Shown piece by piece: positions 27,149-36,891 of a stretch of DNA of 64,000 nucleotides. A program made the position numbers and the translations under genes. Position 1 is the first letter of the stretch; every line of letters starts with the position of its first letter. Source of the stretch: Roseibium album. GTDB taxonomy: Bacteria > Pseudomonadota > Alphaproteobacteria > Rhizobiales > Stappiaceae. Below the pieces are notes generated by a model that was not told the origin of the DNA, did not search any database, and worked only from the letters and a program-made list of their open reading frames with translations. Location of the stretch: positions 1 through 64,000 of the forward strand of contig CXTY01000005.1 in assembly GCA_001404055.1 (NCBI GenBank). Direction: 5' to 3'.

Positions 27149-28348
27149 ATGCCAGAAGAAAGTGTTGATTCCAACATCGTTCAAACCAGAGGCAGCTTGT
27201 TGAAGCGTCTGGGAAAGGGCCTTCTCAGCCTGACGACTTTCTCCATCAATGTCGGTCTTGCCGCCGCAGCTGTAGTTATTGGGGTCACTACCATTCAGAT
27301 GCGCGCAGAAGAGAAACCGGCCATTGAAGCTGCCCCGCTTGTCGAAGTGCGCACAATTTTTCCCGACTATAAGTCAGGCTACGATGTCGAGCGCAGTTTT
27401 GTTGGTCGTCTCGAGCCGGCAAGGCAAACCGATCTGGCGTTTGAATTGTCAGGTACTGTCAAGGAAATCCTGGCTGATGAGGGCGACACCGTTCGAAAAG
27501 GCGAGACTATCGCTGTCCTCGACAAACGTGCGTTGAAGGCAGAGCGTCGCCGATTGATTGCAAACAGGAGAGCAACGGAAAGCGACAGGGAACTGGCCAC
27601 GCTCACCCTCAACCGCCGGCAGAAGTTGAAAGACGGAGGCCATGTCAGCGAGCAGGTTCTGGACCAGGCCAGACTGGCGCTCCGGCGTCTCGATGCGACA
27701 ATCGAACAGATAAACGCCTCCCTGGACGCCATCGACATCAATCTCGATAAATCCGTTCTGAAAGCCCCGTTTGACGGTCGCGTCGGCGAGCGGTTGCTGG
27801 ACGAAGGCGCCACGCTCTCGCCAGGTGCGCCGGTGCTCAGAATTTTGGAAATTGCGCGCCCAACCGTGCGCATAGGACTTTCCCCGGAAGTCGTCGACCG
27901 GCTTCAAACGGAAGACACATTCGAAATTGAAGTTTCCAGCCGGAAATTTGAAGCAAGGCTCACTGGACTTCGTCCGGATCTTCAAACCCGTACGCGCACA
28001 ATTGAGACCCTTTTTGAATTGAAAGTACCGGATACTGCGCCAAGCTTTGGCCGCCTTGCCCAGTTGTCCCTGACTGAGCGTGTTGATGGCAACGGCTTCT
28101 GGGTTCCAACCGCGGCCCTCAAGGAAGGACCACGCGGTTTATGGACTGTCCTGGTCGCAGTTCAGGCAACGAGCGAGGGAGTGGAGGGCGCCGCCACTAT
28201 CAGGCGTGAGGCTGTCGAAGTTCTGTACGCTGACGCAAGCCGCTCCTTTGTGCGCGGCACAATCACGAAAGACACAAGAATTGTCTCTGAAGGCGTTCAT
28301 CGTGTGGTGGTTGGGCAATCAGTTTCGCTCGGCAACGGCGAGGTCTGA
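27149..28348 (+). CDS. RND efflux periplasmic adaptor subunit
   Basis: 399 residues from the ATG at 27149 with GGGTGAGGG upstream. An N-terminal membrane anchor (LTTFSINVGLAAAAVVIGVT) is followed by the membrane-fusion order: barrel-lipoyl (GRLEPARQTDLAFELSGTVK, EGDTVRKGETIAVLD), an alpha-helical hairpin (RRLIANRRATESDRELATLT to about DINLD), the lipoyl return (VLKAPFDGRVGERLLDEGA) and a C-terminal beta-barrel. It joins the inner-membrane pump to an outer-membrane channel in the periplasm. It ends three bases before the permease start. No outer-membrane factor gene is present locally. Confidence 0.92.
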   Translation: MPEESVDSNIVQTRGSLLKRLGKGLLSLTTFSINVGLAAAAVVIGVTTIQMRAEEKPAIEAAPLVEVRTIFPDYKSGYDVERSFVGRLEPARQTDLAFELSGTVKEILADEGDTVRKGETIAVLDKRALKAERRRLIANRRATESDRELATLTLNRRQKLKDGGHVSEQVLDQARLALRRLDATIEQINASLDAIDINLDKSVLKAPFDGRVGERLLDEGATLSPGAPVLRILEIARPTVRIGLSPEVVDRLQTEDTFEIEVSSRKFEARLTGLRPDLQTRTRTIETLFELKVPDTAPSFGRLAQLSLTERVDGNGFWVPTAALKEGPRGLWTVLVAVQATSEGVEGAATIRREAVEVLYADASRSFVRGTITKDTRIVSEGVHRVVVGQSVSLGNGEV

Positions 28349-28351
28349 CCC

Positions 28352-31300
28352 ATGGAAACTCTGTTCTTTCGTCAACCACGTCTAGTCGCGCTCACGATCC
28401 TGGTCATTGTTGCCGCGGGCCTGTCCGCGCTGATTGGTATTGGTCGTCAGGAAGACCCGACCATAACCAACATTTTTGCAACGGTAACAACGGTCTATCC
28501 AGGTGCGGACCCAGCGCGGGTCGAGGCTCTGGTCACGGAAAAGATCGAGGAAGAGCTGCGTGAAGTAGAAGAGATCGATGTGATCGAATCCACATCGAAC
28601 GCCTCCATTTCAATCATCCAGATCGAGCTTCTGGATACGCTGAACGAAGAAGTCATCGAACAGGCATGGTCTGAAATTCGCGACAAGATCGGCGACGCTA
28701 CACGGGAGTTTCCGCAAGGGGTTCAGGAGCCTGAATTCAACACGGAAGGGGCAGGGGCATTTGCTTCAATCAGCGCATTGGTCCCAAGACATAATGATGT
28801 GTCTCAAGGTGTTCTGCTGCGGTACGCAGAAACCTTGTCGGACATCCTGAGAAATGTTCCAGGTACCAAGTCGGTCGAAATTTTCGGTGAAAGTGAAGAA
28901 GAGATACTTGTCCGGATCGACCCGGCCACGCTGGCATCAGTGTCTTTGACAGTCGATCAAGTGTCTTTAGCAATCCGGAACGCGGATGCCAAAGTTCGTG
29001 CTGGTCGAATGCGCGGCCCGGACAGGGAACTTCTGATCGAGGTGGAAGGTGAAATTGCGGCCATCGACCGGGTGCGGCAAATCCCCGTGTCGACAAGTGA
29101 AAATGGCATTGTTACCCGGGTTGGCGACATTGCAACTGTCACCAAGGGCGTCAAACAACCGGCAGAAGAATTGACGATTTCCGACGGGCGTCCCTCGATA
29201 TTGGTTGCTGCAAAAATCGCTGATGGCCTGCAGGTCGACACCTGGATGGGACGAGTGCATGAACGGATTGAACGCTTTGAATCCGATATGCCGTACTCCA
29301 TCGAACATCAGCTCATATTCAATCAAAGCACCTATACGATTGAGCGCTTGTCCAATGTGGGGCTGAACATTGCCATCGGCATGGGACTTGTTGTTCTGGT
29401 CCTTCTTGCGACCATGGGGCTGAGATCGGCCCTCATTGTTGCCATGGTGCTTCCCATCGTCACGCTGGCCTCTTTCTCGACCATGAGCATGATAGGCCTG
29501 CCGCTTCACCAAATGTCCCTGACCGGTCTGATTGTGGCGCTGGGACTTCTTGTCGACGCTGGGATCGTGATGACCGACGAAATCGGCCAGGCCCTGCAAA
29601 AAGGCGACAGCCGGAGTGAGGCCGTCAGCAAGGCGGTGCGCAGGCTCTTTGCGCCCTTGCTCGCGTCAACGATCACAACAGCCCTGTCCTTCATGCCGAT
29701 GGTCCTGTTGCCCGGACCACCGGGAGATTTTGTCGGGTCTATCGCGATCGCGGTGATCGTGATGCTGATCTGGTCGTTCATAGTGGCCGTCACGCTGACA
29801 GCGGCGATTGCAGGTTGGGTGTTGCCGAGAAGTTATGAGGGCAAAAAACAAGGCTTCAGGCTAGCCTCTCTTATTTCTGTGCCCTTTCGGTTTTCCCTCA
29901 AGTTAGCCATGCGCAATCCGGCAAGTTCTGTGGCCTTTGCATTGGTTCTGCCGATCATCGGATTCGCGAGCATGCCGACTTTGACAGCTCAGTTTTTTCC
30001 GGGTGTGGACCGCAATCAGTTTCATATCGAGGTAGAGCTCGCTGATGGGACGGCTATATCCGAGACTTCCCGAACTGTTCTGGAGATCGACGAATACTTG
30101 GCAGGCAGAGACGGCGTGGAGCAGGTATCCTGGGTTGTCGGCAAAAGCGCGCCGGCCTTCTATTACAATATCGTTGGTAACCGTGACCGCGCCCCGGCAT
30201 TTGCGCATGCGCTCGTTGCCACCAGTTCGCCAGACGCGACTGCGAGCCTCGTGCCTGATTTACAAGAGGCGCTGTCGGAACGCTTTACCAAGGCACGCAT
30301 TCTGGTGCGGGACCTTGTCCAGGGGCCTCCTGTCGACGCGCCGGTTGAATTGCGTCTGGTAGGGCCTTCTCTACAAGTCCTGCGCGAACGTGGTGACGCG
30401 CTGCGCCAGCTTGCTTCGAAAATTGACGAGGTCACAATTGTCCGCACGACATTGGGTGGTGGTGCTCCCCAGCTCAAATTTGCGGTAAATGAGGATAAGG
30501 CCCGGCTCGCAGGACTCGGCTTGGCAGATGTCGCGCGGCAACTGGAGGCCACTTTGGAAGGGGCAACCGGAGGCAGTCTTATCGAGGGGACTGAAGAGCT
30601 GCCGGTTCGAGTGCGTATGGGTGATGGCGCACGCGGTGACCTGAGCCAGATAGCGAGCCTGCCTCTTCTGCCATCCCAAAGCGTTCCTGGCTCCGCTGAT
30701 TATGATGGAATTCCCTTGTCTGCGATTGCTGACATACGCGTTGAACCGTCCGAAGGGCAGATCAATCGGCGTAACGGTGAACGTACCAACACCGTGCAGG
30801 CCTTTGTCCAGTATGGCGTTTTACCTGAAGAAGCCTTGAAGAAGCTCCAGTCCGAAATCGAGGCTGCAAATTTCACAATGCCAGAAGGCTATCGCATTGA
30901 AACCGGCGGAGACTCGGACGCCCGCGATGATACGCTCGCCAATCTGATCGGATCTCTCGGTCTTATCGTGCCGCTGTCCATTGCCGCGATCGTGCTGACA
31001 TTCAATTCCTTCCGGCTCTCCGCTGTCACCTTCGTTGTTGCGATCCTGTCAGCCGGACTCAGCATTCTGGCGTTGGCGATCTTTCAGTATCCCTTCGGGA
31101 TCAACGGGATCATCGGTGTGATCGGTTCCATTGGTGTGTCGATCAACGCCGCGATCATCATCCTGACCGGAATGCAACAGAACGAGGCTGCGGCGAATGG
31201 TGATCAGGAGGCCATGGTCGGGGTGGTTATGAGCTCGGGGCGGCATATCATTTCAACGACGCTCACTACTTTTGGCGGTTTCCTGCCATTGATTGCGGCG

Positions 31301-31525
31301 GGTGGCGGCTTCTGGCCACCCTTTGCCATGTCAATTGCTGGTGGTGTGTTGCTGTCGACCGTGATTTCATTTTATTTCGCACCGCCAATGTTTGCATTGG
31401 TCTATGCCCGCAAACCAGGAAAAGCAGCTGCAGAAAACAGAGCCGCGTCATCGCCGGCTTCCGCTCAAGGTGACGCTGCCGCATGGACAAATGACAATCA
31501 GCACGTTGCCATGGCGGCTGAGTGA
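28352..31525 (+). CDS. RND efflux pump inner-membrane permease
   Basis: 1057 residues, the usual HAE-type length, with 12 transmembrane helices, two large periplasmic loops (about 40-330 and 560-870) and the internal two-fold repeat. In TM4 the proton-relay motif reads LGLLVDAGIVMTDEIG: one Asp is kept where AcrB has two adjacent Asp. The first residues (METLFFRQPRLVALTILVIV) match the family. The protein would export hydrophobic compounds or metals using the proton gradient; the substrate is unknown. It follows the adaptor by three bases and must share an outer-membrane factor encoded elsewhere. Confidence 0.93.
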   Translation: METLFFRQPRLVALTILVIVAAGLSALIGIGRQEDPTITNIFATVTTVYPGADPARVEALVTEKIEEELREVEEIDVIESTSNASISIIQIELLDTLNEEVIEQAWSEIRDKIGDATREFPQGVQEPEFNTEGAGAFASISALVPRHNDVSQGVLLRYAETLSDILRNVPGTKSVEIFGESEEEILVRIDPATLASVSLTVDQVSLAIRNADAKVRAGRMRGPDRELLIEVEGEIAAIDRVRQIPVSTSENGIVTRVGDIATVTKGVKQPAEELTISDGRPSILVAAKIADGLQVDTWMGRVHERIERFESDMPYSIEHQLIFNQSTYTIERLSNVGLNIAIGMGLVVLVLLATMGLRSALIVAMVLPIVTLASFSTMSMIGLPLHQMSLTGLIVALGLLVDAGIVMTDEIGQALQKGDSRSEAVSKAVRRLFAPLLASTITTALSFMPMVLLPGPPGDFVGSIAIAVIVMLIWSFIVAVTLTAAIAGWVLPRSYEGKKQGFRLASLISVPFRFSLKLAMRNPASSVAFALVLPIIGFASMPTLTAQFFPGVDRNQFHIEVELADGTAISETSRTVLEIDEYLAGRDGVEQVSWVVGKSAPAFYYNIVGNRDRAPAFAHALVATSSPDATASLVPDLQEALSERFTKARILVRDLVQGPPVDAPVELRLVGPSLQVLRERGDALRQLASKIDEVTIVRTTLGGGAPQLKFAVNEDKARLAGLGLADVARQLEATLEGATGGSLIEGTEELPVRVRMGDGARGDLSQIASLPLLPSQSVPGSADYDGIPLSAIADIRVEPSEGQINRRNGERTNTVQAFVQYGVLPEEALKKLQSEIEAANFTMPEGYRIETGGDSDARDDTLANLIGSLGLIVPLSIAAIVLTFNSFRLSAVTFVVAILSAGLSILALAIFQYPFGINGIIGVIGSIGVSINAAIIILTGMQQNEAAANGDQEAMVGVVMSSGRHIISTTLTTFGGFLPLIAAGGGFWPPFAMSIAGGVLLSTVISFYFAPPMFALVYARKPGKAAAENRAASSPASAQGDAAAWTNDNQHVAMAAE

Positions 31526-31535
31526 ACGACTGGTG

Positions 31536-32489
31536 TTAGCGGCTGCTCCAGCGGGAAAACAGCGAAGTAGACAGAGCACGTTGTCCGTCTTCTTCGCGAA
31601 TGACCAGCTCGCCAGATTCCAGCAGACCGCCCTGTTTTGTAAGTGTCTCGGCCATCAGTTCATGGATCGAAACAAAGCTGGAGCGGATTGCATAGGCAGT
31701 CAGGATCATGAAAAGCGAGTCTTTGGACAGCAATTGCTGCAGATCCGACAACATGCCAGGCAGGCTTGTATATAGGTCCCAGACCTCACCCTTGGGGCCG
31801 CGGCCATATTTAGGCGGGTCCAGAATGATCCCGTCATAAGTGTTTCCGCGCCGAACTTCCCTTGCCACGAACTTGGAGGCATCCTCGCAGATCCAGCGGA
31901 TCGGCAGATCTTCCAGATCGGACAGGCTCTGATTTTCCCGGGCGTAGCCAATCGCTTTCTTGGAAGCGTCGACATGGGTCACCTGCGCACCTTCGGTTGC
32001 AGGCAAAAGGGAGGCAAGTCCCGTGTAGCCAAACAGATTCAGGATTTTCAGCGGCTTGTCGGGGGAGCGTTCGCGCTCAGCACGAACCTTGCTGTTGACC
32101 CAGTCCCAATGCGCGGCTTGTTCCGGAAACACACCGACATGACGAAAGGACATGAACCGACCATTGTAGCGTACCGGCCCATAGGACATTGGCCAGGTTT
32201 CCGGCATATTGCCTGAATATTTCCAGCGGCCGGGGCCTTCTTCTTCGGTATCGCCGGAAAAGACAGCATCGGCGCGGTTCCAGGCGTTGTCCTTCAGGCG
32301 GCGGGCGCCCATCGCCTGCGGCTCGGGCCGAACAACTGTAAAACGACCATATCGCTCCAGTTTTTCGCCGTGGCCCATGTCCAGAAGCCTGTAGTCCTTC
32401 CATCCTTTTGTTTCCAGGATGACCGGCCATGACTGGTTTGGGGCTTTGCCATAAGGCGCAAAGGAGGGGGCGTTGTTCTGATCCGCCAC
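31536..32489 (-). CDS. Class I SAM-dependent methyltransferase (RlmI-like core)
   Basis: 317 residues from a GTG at 32489 (VADQNNAPSFAPYGKAPN) with GAGAGA upstream. The reading frame extends to a GTG at 32606, but that codon lies within the terminator stem of the mcp gene, so it cannot be the usual start. SAM-binding motif I is ILNLFGYTGLASLLPA, motif II VDASKKAIGYAREN and the catalytic loop is ILDPPKYGRGPKG, the DPPxY-type signature of rRNA/nucleic acid methyltransferases such as RlmI/RlmK. There is no N-terminal PUA domain. The substrate is probably an RNA base but is not defined. Confidence 0.85.
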   Translation of the reverse strand: MADQNNAPSFAPYGKAPNQSWPVILETKGWKDYRLLDMGHGEKLERYGRFTVVRPEPQAMGARRLKDNAWNRADAVFSGDTEEEGPGRWKYSGNMPETWPMSYGPVRYNGRFMSFRHVGVFPEQAAHWDWVNSKVRAERERSPDKPLKILNLFGYTGLASLLPATEGAQVTHVDASKKAIGYARENQSLSDLEDLPIRWICEDASKFVAREVRRGNTYDGIILDPPKYGRGPKGEVWDLYTSLPGMLSDLQQLLSKDSLFMILTAYAIRSSFVSIHELMAETLTKQGGLLESGELVIREEDGQRALSTSLFSRWSSR

Positions 32490-32582
32490 GATGGTCTCTC
32501 GTTTGATCTGATAATTGTTTTCCGGTCCCGCCTTAGTCGTCTCGACCTGAGAGGTCAATATTTTGCTGTCCGGAGCGGACAA

Positions 32583-32617
32583 GAAAAAGGGCGGAGTGAC
32601 CGGCACTCCGCCCTTGT
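32583..32617 (-). terminator. Rho-independent terminator of the chemoreceptor gene
   Basis: AAGGGCGGAGTG (32587-32598) pairs perfectly with CACTCCGCCCTT (32604-32615), loop of 5. Read on the minus strand it is followed by TTTTTCTT and lies about 20 bases after the mcp stop codon. Confidence 0.92.
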
Positions 32618-32636
32618 TTCGTCAATGAGGAAAAGA

Positions 32637-35072
32637 TCAGGCTGCGGCAACCTCGGAGAGGAAGCGTTCAACTTCGCCCTTCAGCTCATCGGTCTTTTCA
32701 GTCAGCTCGCCGGATGCGGAGAGCACCATATCAGCGGACGAGGACGTCTGATCAACTGCCTGCGACAGCTGGGTCATGGAGGAGGAAACTGCTCCGGTAC
32801 CTTCTGCAGCGCGCTGCACGTTCTGCGAAATTTCCGCAGTGGCCGCGCCTTGCTGCTCAACCGCAGAAGCAATGGCTGAGGTGTAGCTGTTGACCTCGGT
32901 CATCGTCTCGGCGATCTCGGCAATCGCAACAACGGAGTCTTTCGTGGCGCCCTGGATCTCGGTGATCTGGGAGCCGATTTCTTCCGTTGCCTTGGACGTC
33001 TGTGTTGCCAGTTCCTTGACTTCGGCTGCAACGACCGCAAAACCTCTACCGGCCTCACCGGCGCGAGCCGCTTCAATGGTCGCGTTCAGTGCGAGAAGGT
33101 TGGTCTGCTCGGCAATTGCCTGAATGAGCGTGACAACTTCACCGATTTTGGTGGCCGATTCAGCAAGTCCCTCAATCTTCTGGTTGGTTATTGCCGTACC
33201 GGTGGTTGCGCGATCCACGATTTCCGTGGTCTGCGCGACCTGTCTGGAAATTTCTCCGATCGAAGCAGCCAGTTCTTCCGCAGCACTTGCAACCGTTTGA
33301 ACGTTGTTCGTGGTTTCATTGGAAGAAGACTGTGTTTCACTAGCATAGCCAGCACTGTCGCGAGCGATTTCAGTCAGTGCCTGAGCTGTTGAATCCAGTC
33401 CACCTGCCGTTGTTTCCACAGACCCGATAGCGTCTTCAGCCTTGGAACGGAAAGTATAGATCAGATTGTCGACCCGCTCCTGGCGTTCCGTCCTTGCAGC
33501 TTCCTCGCGGGCATTCTGCTCCTGCAATTCTGCACGCTCAACGGCGTTGTCGCGGAAGACCTGAACCGTTCGGCTCATGCCACCGATTTCGTCACCGCGT
33601 TCGATACCGGGAATATCGACTTCATTGTCTCCATTCGCCAGACGATCCATGACCTTGGTGATGGTCTGGATAGGACGTGTGATGGCCAGATTGAGCACAA
33701 CTGCCAGGCCGATACCGCCAGCAATTGCAAGCAGGATCGTGACCATGATCTGCATGACTGCAGAATCAGCCGCAGATTTGGCCGCCTGCGATTGTGATGC
33801 AGAAATCGTGGCGATCTCGGAGCTGACCTGCGTTGTCAGGGCGTCGAGCTGCTGACGCTTTTGAAGCAGATCGGCCTTTGCGGTCACCATTTCCTTGAAC
33901 GACTGATCAAACGTGGCAACCGAAGCTGGAATTTGCTTGATTGTCTCAGCTGCTGCCGGCAGCACGTTTGCGAACGCGAGCATCACCTTTTCAAGTTTTG
34001 CAAGCGCAGCAATCTCGGCTTCTGCCGGTGCCGGGTCATCAGTGCCGAAACTGCCAAAGAGGTTCAGCGTTTCCTTTTGGGCCCTGAGCGCAACATTCTT
34101 CAATCCATTTGCCTTGGTGGCAATCGCACGGATGGTGGCCAAACGGGTGGTCGCCGTCGTGGCGAACTGCTTGGACTCATTGACCGCTTTTGTTGCCTGC
34201 GTACGAATGTCTTTTGAAAGCGCCATCACAGGGGCAATTGATTCCCCGACAGCCGTGCGCGCTTCATAGGCTTCCGCGAAACCAAGTTCCTCTGCAAGCC
34301 GGGCGATAGAAGCCTGGAGCGCTTTGGTAGCATCAAAAAGACCCGAAACGGTCTTCTTTTCGATCCCTTTGATATCCTGATGGCTCATTTCCTTGGTGCG
34401 CGCCACGAGCCCGTCAGCAATCTTCAAGGCCGCAACTTGTGCTTCGCCTTCCAGGTTGCCACTGCCTTGCAGGTACGCCAGCTGAATGCTGCCAGCTTCT
34501 TCCTGAAGCTCGAAGACGCTCCGCATCATGGCGTTGGCATCGTCGAGCGTGCTGTTGGCCGTAAAGACTTCACCGCTGACCCGCTTTTCTTCCTTCGAAA
34601 CGGCATCTGCAATTGCACCGGACAGTGCTTCAAGATTACCGGCACTTTCCTGCAGCATGGCCAATCGGTCGGCCTGCTGGTTCGTCTGTTTCACAACCTC
34701 GTCGAAGGTTGTGTTGAATTCCTTGACGGCGGCCTGCGCAGTCACAACCTGGCTTTCAGCAGCCGGATCATTCGCGACCTCTTCACCGAGGTCTCTGAGA
34801 GCTGCGTTGAGCAACCCGATTTCCTCGTGAACGCTGTCGCTAAGCTCAGGCGTTGGATTGTTGAGGTAATCCTCGCGCTTTAGCGATGTTGCCTGAACCT
34901 GGCTGGCCACCTCAGTTGAAATGTCCGCAACGACAAATCGTGATGACAGGTTCGAAAGCGCAAGAAAACCAACCCCGCCTACAACTGCTGTGAGCAACAA
35001 GATGGCGAGAAACCCGCCCCCGACTTTGTAGCCGAACTTCAGGTCGACCATTGTCTTCAATATACGTTTCAT
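32637..35072 (-). CDS. Methyl-accepting chemotaxis protein
   Basis: 811 residues from the ATG at 35072 ([20 protein letters not shown]), with GGGGATCGG upstream. TM1 (about 16-40), a long all-helical periplasmic domain (about 41-435), TM2, HAMP (around [20 protein letters not shown]) and the cytoplasmic signalling hairpin, whose conserved tip reads [20 protein letters not shown]. The size and helical content of the sensor suggest a helical bimodular or four-helix type; the ligand is unknown. It couples to CheA/CheW at the pole. There is no CheB/CheR pentapeptide at the C-terminus (ends SEVAAA). Monocistronic, with its own terminator. Confidence 0.95.
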   Translation of the reverse strand: MKRILKTMVDLKFGYKVGGGFLAILLLTAVVGGVGFLALSNLSSRFVVADISTEVASQVQATSLKREDYLNNPTPELSDSVHEEIGLLNAALRDLGEEVANDPAAESQVVTAQAAVKEFNTTFDEVVKQTNQQADRLAMLQESAGNLEALSGAIADAVSKEEKRVSGEVFTANSTLDDANAMMRSVFELQEEAGSIQLAYLQGSGNLEGEAQVAALKIADGLVARTKEMSHQDIKGIEKKTVSGLFDATKALQASIARLAEELGFAEAYEARTAVGESIAPVMALSKDIRTQATKAVNESKQFATTATTRLATIRAIATKANGLKNVALRAQKETLNLFGSFGTDDPAPAEAEIAALAKLEKVMLAFANVLPAAAETIKQIPASVATFDQSFKEMVTAKADLLQKRQQLDALTTQVSSEIATISASQSQAAKSAADSAVMQIMVTILLAIAGGIGLAVVLNLAITRPIQTITKVMDRLANGDNEVDIPGIERGDEIGGMSRTVQVFRDNAVERAELQEQNAREEAARTERQERVDNLIYTFRSKAEDAIGSVETTAGGLDSTAQALTEIARDSAGYASETQSSSNETTNNVQTVASAAEELAASIGEISRQVAQTTEIVDRATTGTAITNQKIEGLAESATKIGEVVTLIQAIAEQTNLLALNATIEAARAGEAGRGFAVVAAEVKELATQTSKATEEIGSQITEIQGATKDSVVAIAEIAETMTEVNSYTSAIASAVEQQGAATAEISQNVQRAAEGTGAVSSSMTQLSQAVDQTSSSADMVLSASGELTEKTDELKGEVERFLSEVAAA

Positions 35073-35262
35073 CCGATCCCCGCAGTGTCGAAAGAACTCC
35101 AATTCGACAGGTAGTATTCCTGAGCGGGATGAATATTGAGTAAACCTTGAGTCAATTTGTAGATATTATTTAAAAAAATCATTAGTTGCTGAATTTGCCT
35201 ATACCTAATGTGAGAAGTGGTATTGCTAACAAAACAAAACTACTATTGGTTGTGCTGCAATA

Positions 35263-36021
35263 TTAGATGTGCTGACCACCGTTGATGTGTATTTCTGCTC
35301 CCGTGACATATGAGGATCTTGGTGAGCACAAATAGTAGATCGTGTCGGCAACCTCTTCCGGCAGACCAAGTCTTCGAAGGGGGATATCTTCGATGAGGTC
35401 TTCTGTCCCAGGTGAGAGAATGGACGTATCGATTTCACCAGGGGCAATGGCATTTACGCGGATGCCATGAGGTCCGAAGTCCGAAGCCATTTCCCGTGTG
35501 AGGGAAGCAAGAGCTGCTTTGGAGCTCGCATAGGCCGTTCCCGCAAAGGGATGAACTTTTACACCAGCGATCGAGGTCACATTGACGACTGAGCCCTTGG
35601 CTTGTTTGAGTTCGTCAAACAGGCCGCGAGCCAGCAGGATCGGCGCGAAGAAGTTTACCTGAAATACTGCGCGCCATTCATTCATTGATGTGTTGAGCGA
35701 ACTCAGGCGCTCTCCGCCTGGTCCCTTTGGACTGATCCCGGCATTGTTGACCAGAGCATTTAGCCGCGACCCATTGGCTTTCATGCGCTTACGGATTTCT
35801 TCGACCGCGACGGTCAGATTCTCGGGATCCGACAAGTCAACCTGAATGTGATCTTCCGGTCCCATTGGCCAGGGGCATTTGTCTGAAAACGCGTGTCGGG
35901 AACAGGTGATCACTCGCCAGCCCTTTGCAGAAAACCGCTTGACCGTCGCGTGACCGATGCCGCGGCTCGCGCCCGTCAGAACGAGTGTCGGACGGGTGTC
36001 AGATGTTGCCGTATCGCTCAT
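35263..36021 (-). CDS. Short-chain dehydrogenase/reductase
   Basis: 252 residues, a classical SDR: cofactor motif TGASRGIGHA near the N-terminus, NNAG at the middle strand, catalytic Ser in VTSIAG, and YASSKAAL for the Tyr-Lys pair. The C-terminus RSSYVTGAEIHINGGQHI is also typical. It reduces or oxidises a carbonyl or hydroxyl with NAD(P)H; the substrate is not identifiable. AGGA precedes the ATG. It diverges from bfd and stands alone otherwise. Confidence 0.93.
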   Translation of the reverse strand: MSDTATSDTRPTLVLTGASRGIGHATVKRFSAKGWRVITCSRHAFSDKCPWPMGPEDHIQVDLSDPENLTVAVEEIRKRMKANGSRLNALVNNAGISPKGPGGERLSSLNTSMNEWRAVFQVNFFAPILLARGLFDELKQAKGSVVNVTSIAGVKVHPFAGTAYASSKAALASLTREMASDFGPHGIRVNAIAPGEIDTSILSPGTEDLIEDIPLRRLGLPEEVADTIYYLCSPRSSYVTGAEIHINGGQHI

Positions 36022-36145
36022 TTCAATGTCCTGCTGGATGGAAGAGATTCAGAAAAAGTTGACTCTTATAGTATGGTTTCTGTATTGCGCACAAATTCGT
36101 TGATGCCAAAATGTCTGAGATAAGGGACATGTTCCGGACCCTATA

Positions 36146-36406
36146 ATGATTATTTGCTCCTGTAACGTTCTGTCCGACAAACAGCTACGCGAAGCTGCGG
36201 ATGAAATGCGTGCCGATCCGAATGGAAAGGTGCCAACGCCTGGGGCTGTCTTCCGCCACCTGGACTGCAGACCGCGATGTGGAAGTTGTTTTCCTTCCGT
36301 CATTGACATCATTCATGAAAAGAGCTCTGAAAGAAACGAGCAGACAGATGCGCGGTCGGTGCAGAAAAAGCGCACCGCCAGCCGATCAACTGGAGAGGGC
36401 CAATGA
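36146..36406 (+). CDS. bfd: Bacterioferritin-associated ferredoxin
   Basis: 86 residues. The [2Fe-2S] ligands Cys4, Cys6, Cys45 and Cys48 (MIICSCNV and CRPRCGSC) follow the C-x-C ... C-x2-C pattern of Bfd; Cys41 is extra. Bfd passes electrons to bacterioferritin to release stored iron. The helical core is complete by about residue 60, and a 25-residue charged tail follows, longer than in E. coli (64 residues in total). Its stop overlaps the bfr start (ATGA). A TTGACT at 36059 could be a -35 element, but I see no clear Fur, Irr or RirA box. Confidence 0.92.
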   Translation: MIICSCNVLSDKQLREAADEMRADPNGKVPTPGAVFRHLDCRPRCGSCFPSVIDIIHEKSSERNEQTDARSVQKKRTASRSTGEGQ

Positions 36407-36888
36407 AGGGCGATCCGAAAGTCATAGACTATTTGAACAAGTCACTGCGCCATGAGCTGACGGTGGTCAATCAGTTTTGGGTCCATGCCCGGTTGCTGGA
36501 AGATTGGGGATTCGGAAAGCTCGCCGACAAGGAGTTGGTGGAAGCTGATGAAGAGCGCCAACACGCCCAGGACCTCATGGACCGGATTATTTTTCTGGAA
36601 GGCCTGCCCAACCTTCAAACGCTCGATCCCTTGCGCATTGGCCAGTCGGTCAAAGAGTGTCTGGAATGCGATCTGGCTGCAGAATACGTCGCACGCGCGC
36701 TTTACAATGAAGCGCGTGAAGTCAGCCGCGACCATGGCGACTATGTCACCATGGGCTTGTTTGAAAAACTGCTCAGTGACGAGGAAGGACATATCGATTT
36801 CCTTGAGACCCAGCTGAGCCTGATCGAGAAAATCGGCATAGACAACTATTCTCTGCTCCATGCCAAGTCGGCAGACAGCGCAGACTAA
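36403..36888 (+). CDS. bfr: Bacterioferritin lacking the usual heme-ligand methionine
   Basis: 161 residues, collinear with E. coli Bfr from residue 1 ([20 protein letters not shown]). All ferroxidase ligands are conserved: Glu18, Glu51, His54, Glu94, Glu127 and His130. Position 52, the axial heme ligand Met in heme-binding bacterioferritins, is Arg ([12 protein letters not shown]). The protein should therefore oxidise and store iron but may not bind inter-subunit heme unless it mixes with another subunit. It overlaps bfd by four bases and is translationally coupled. The assembled form is a 24-subunit cytoplasmic shell. Confidence 0.93.
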   Translation: MKGDPKVIDYLNKSLRHELTVVNQFWVHARLLEDWGFGKLADKELVEADEERQHAQDLMDRIIFLEGLPNLQTLDPLRIGQSVKECLECDLAAEYVARALYNEAREVSRDHGDYVTMGLFEKLLSDEEGHIDFLETQLSLIEKIGIDNYSLLHAKSADSAD

Positions 36889-36891
36889 GAA

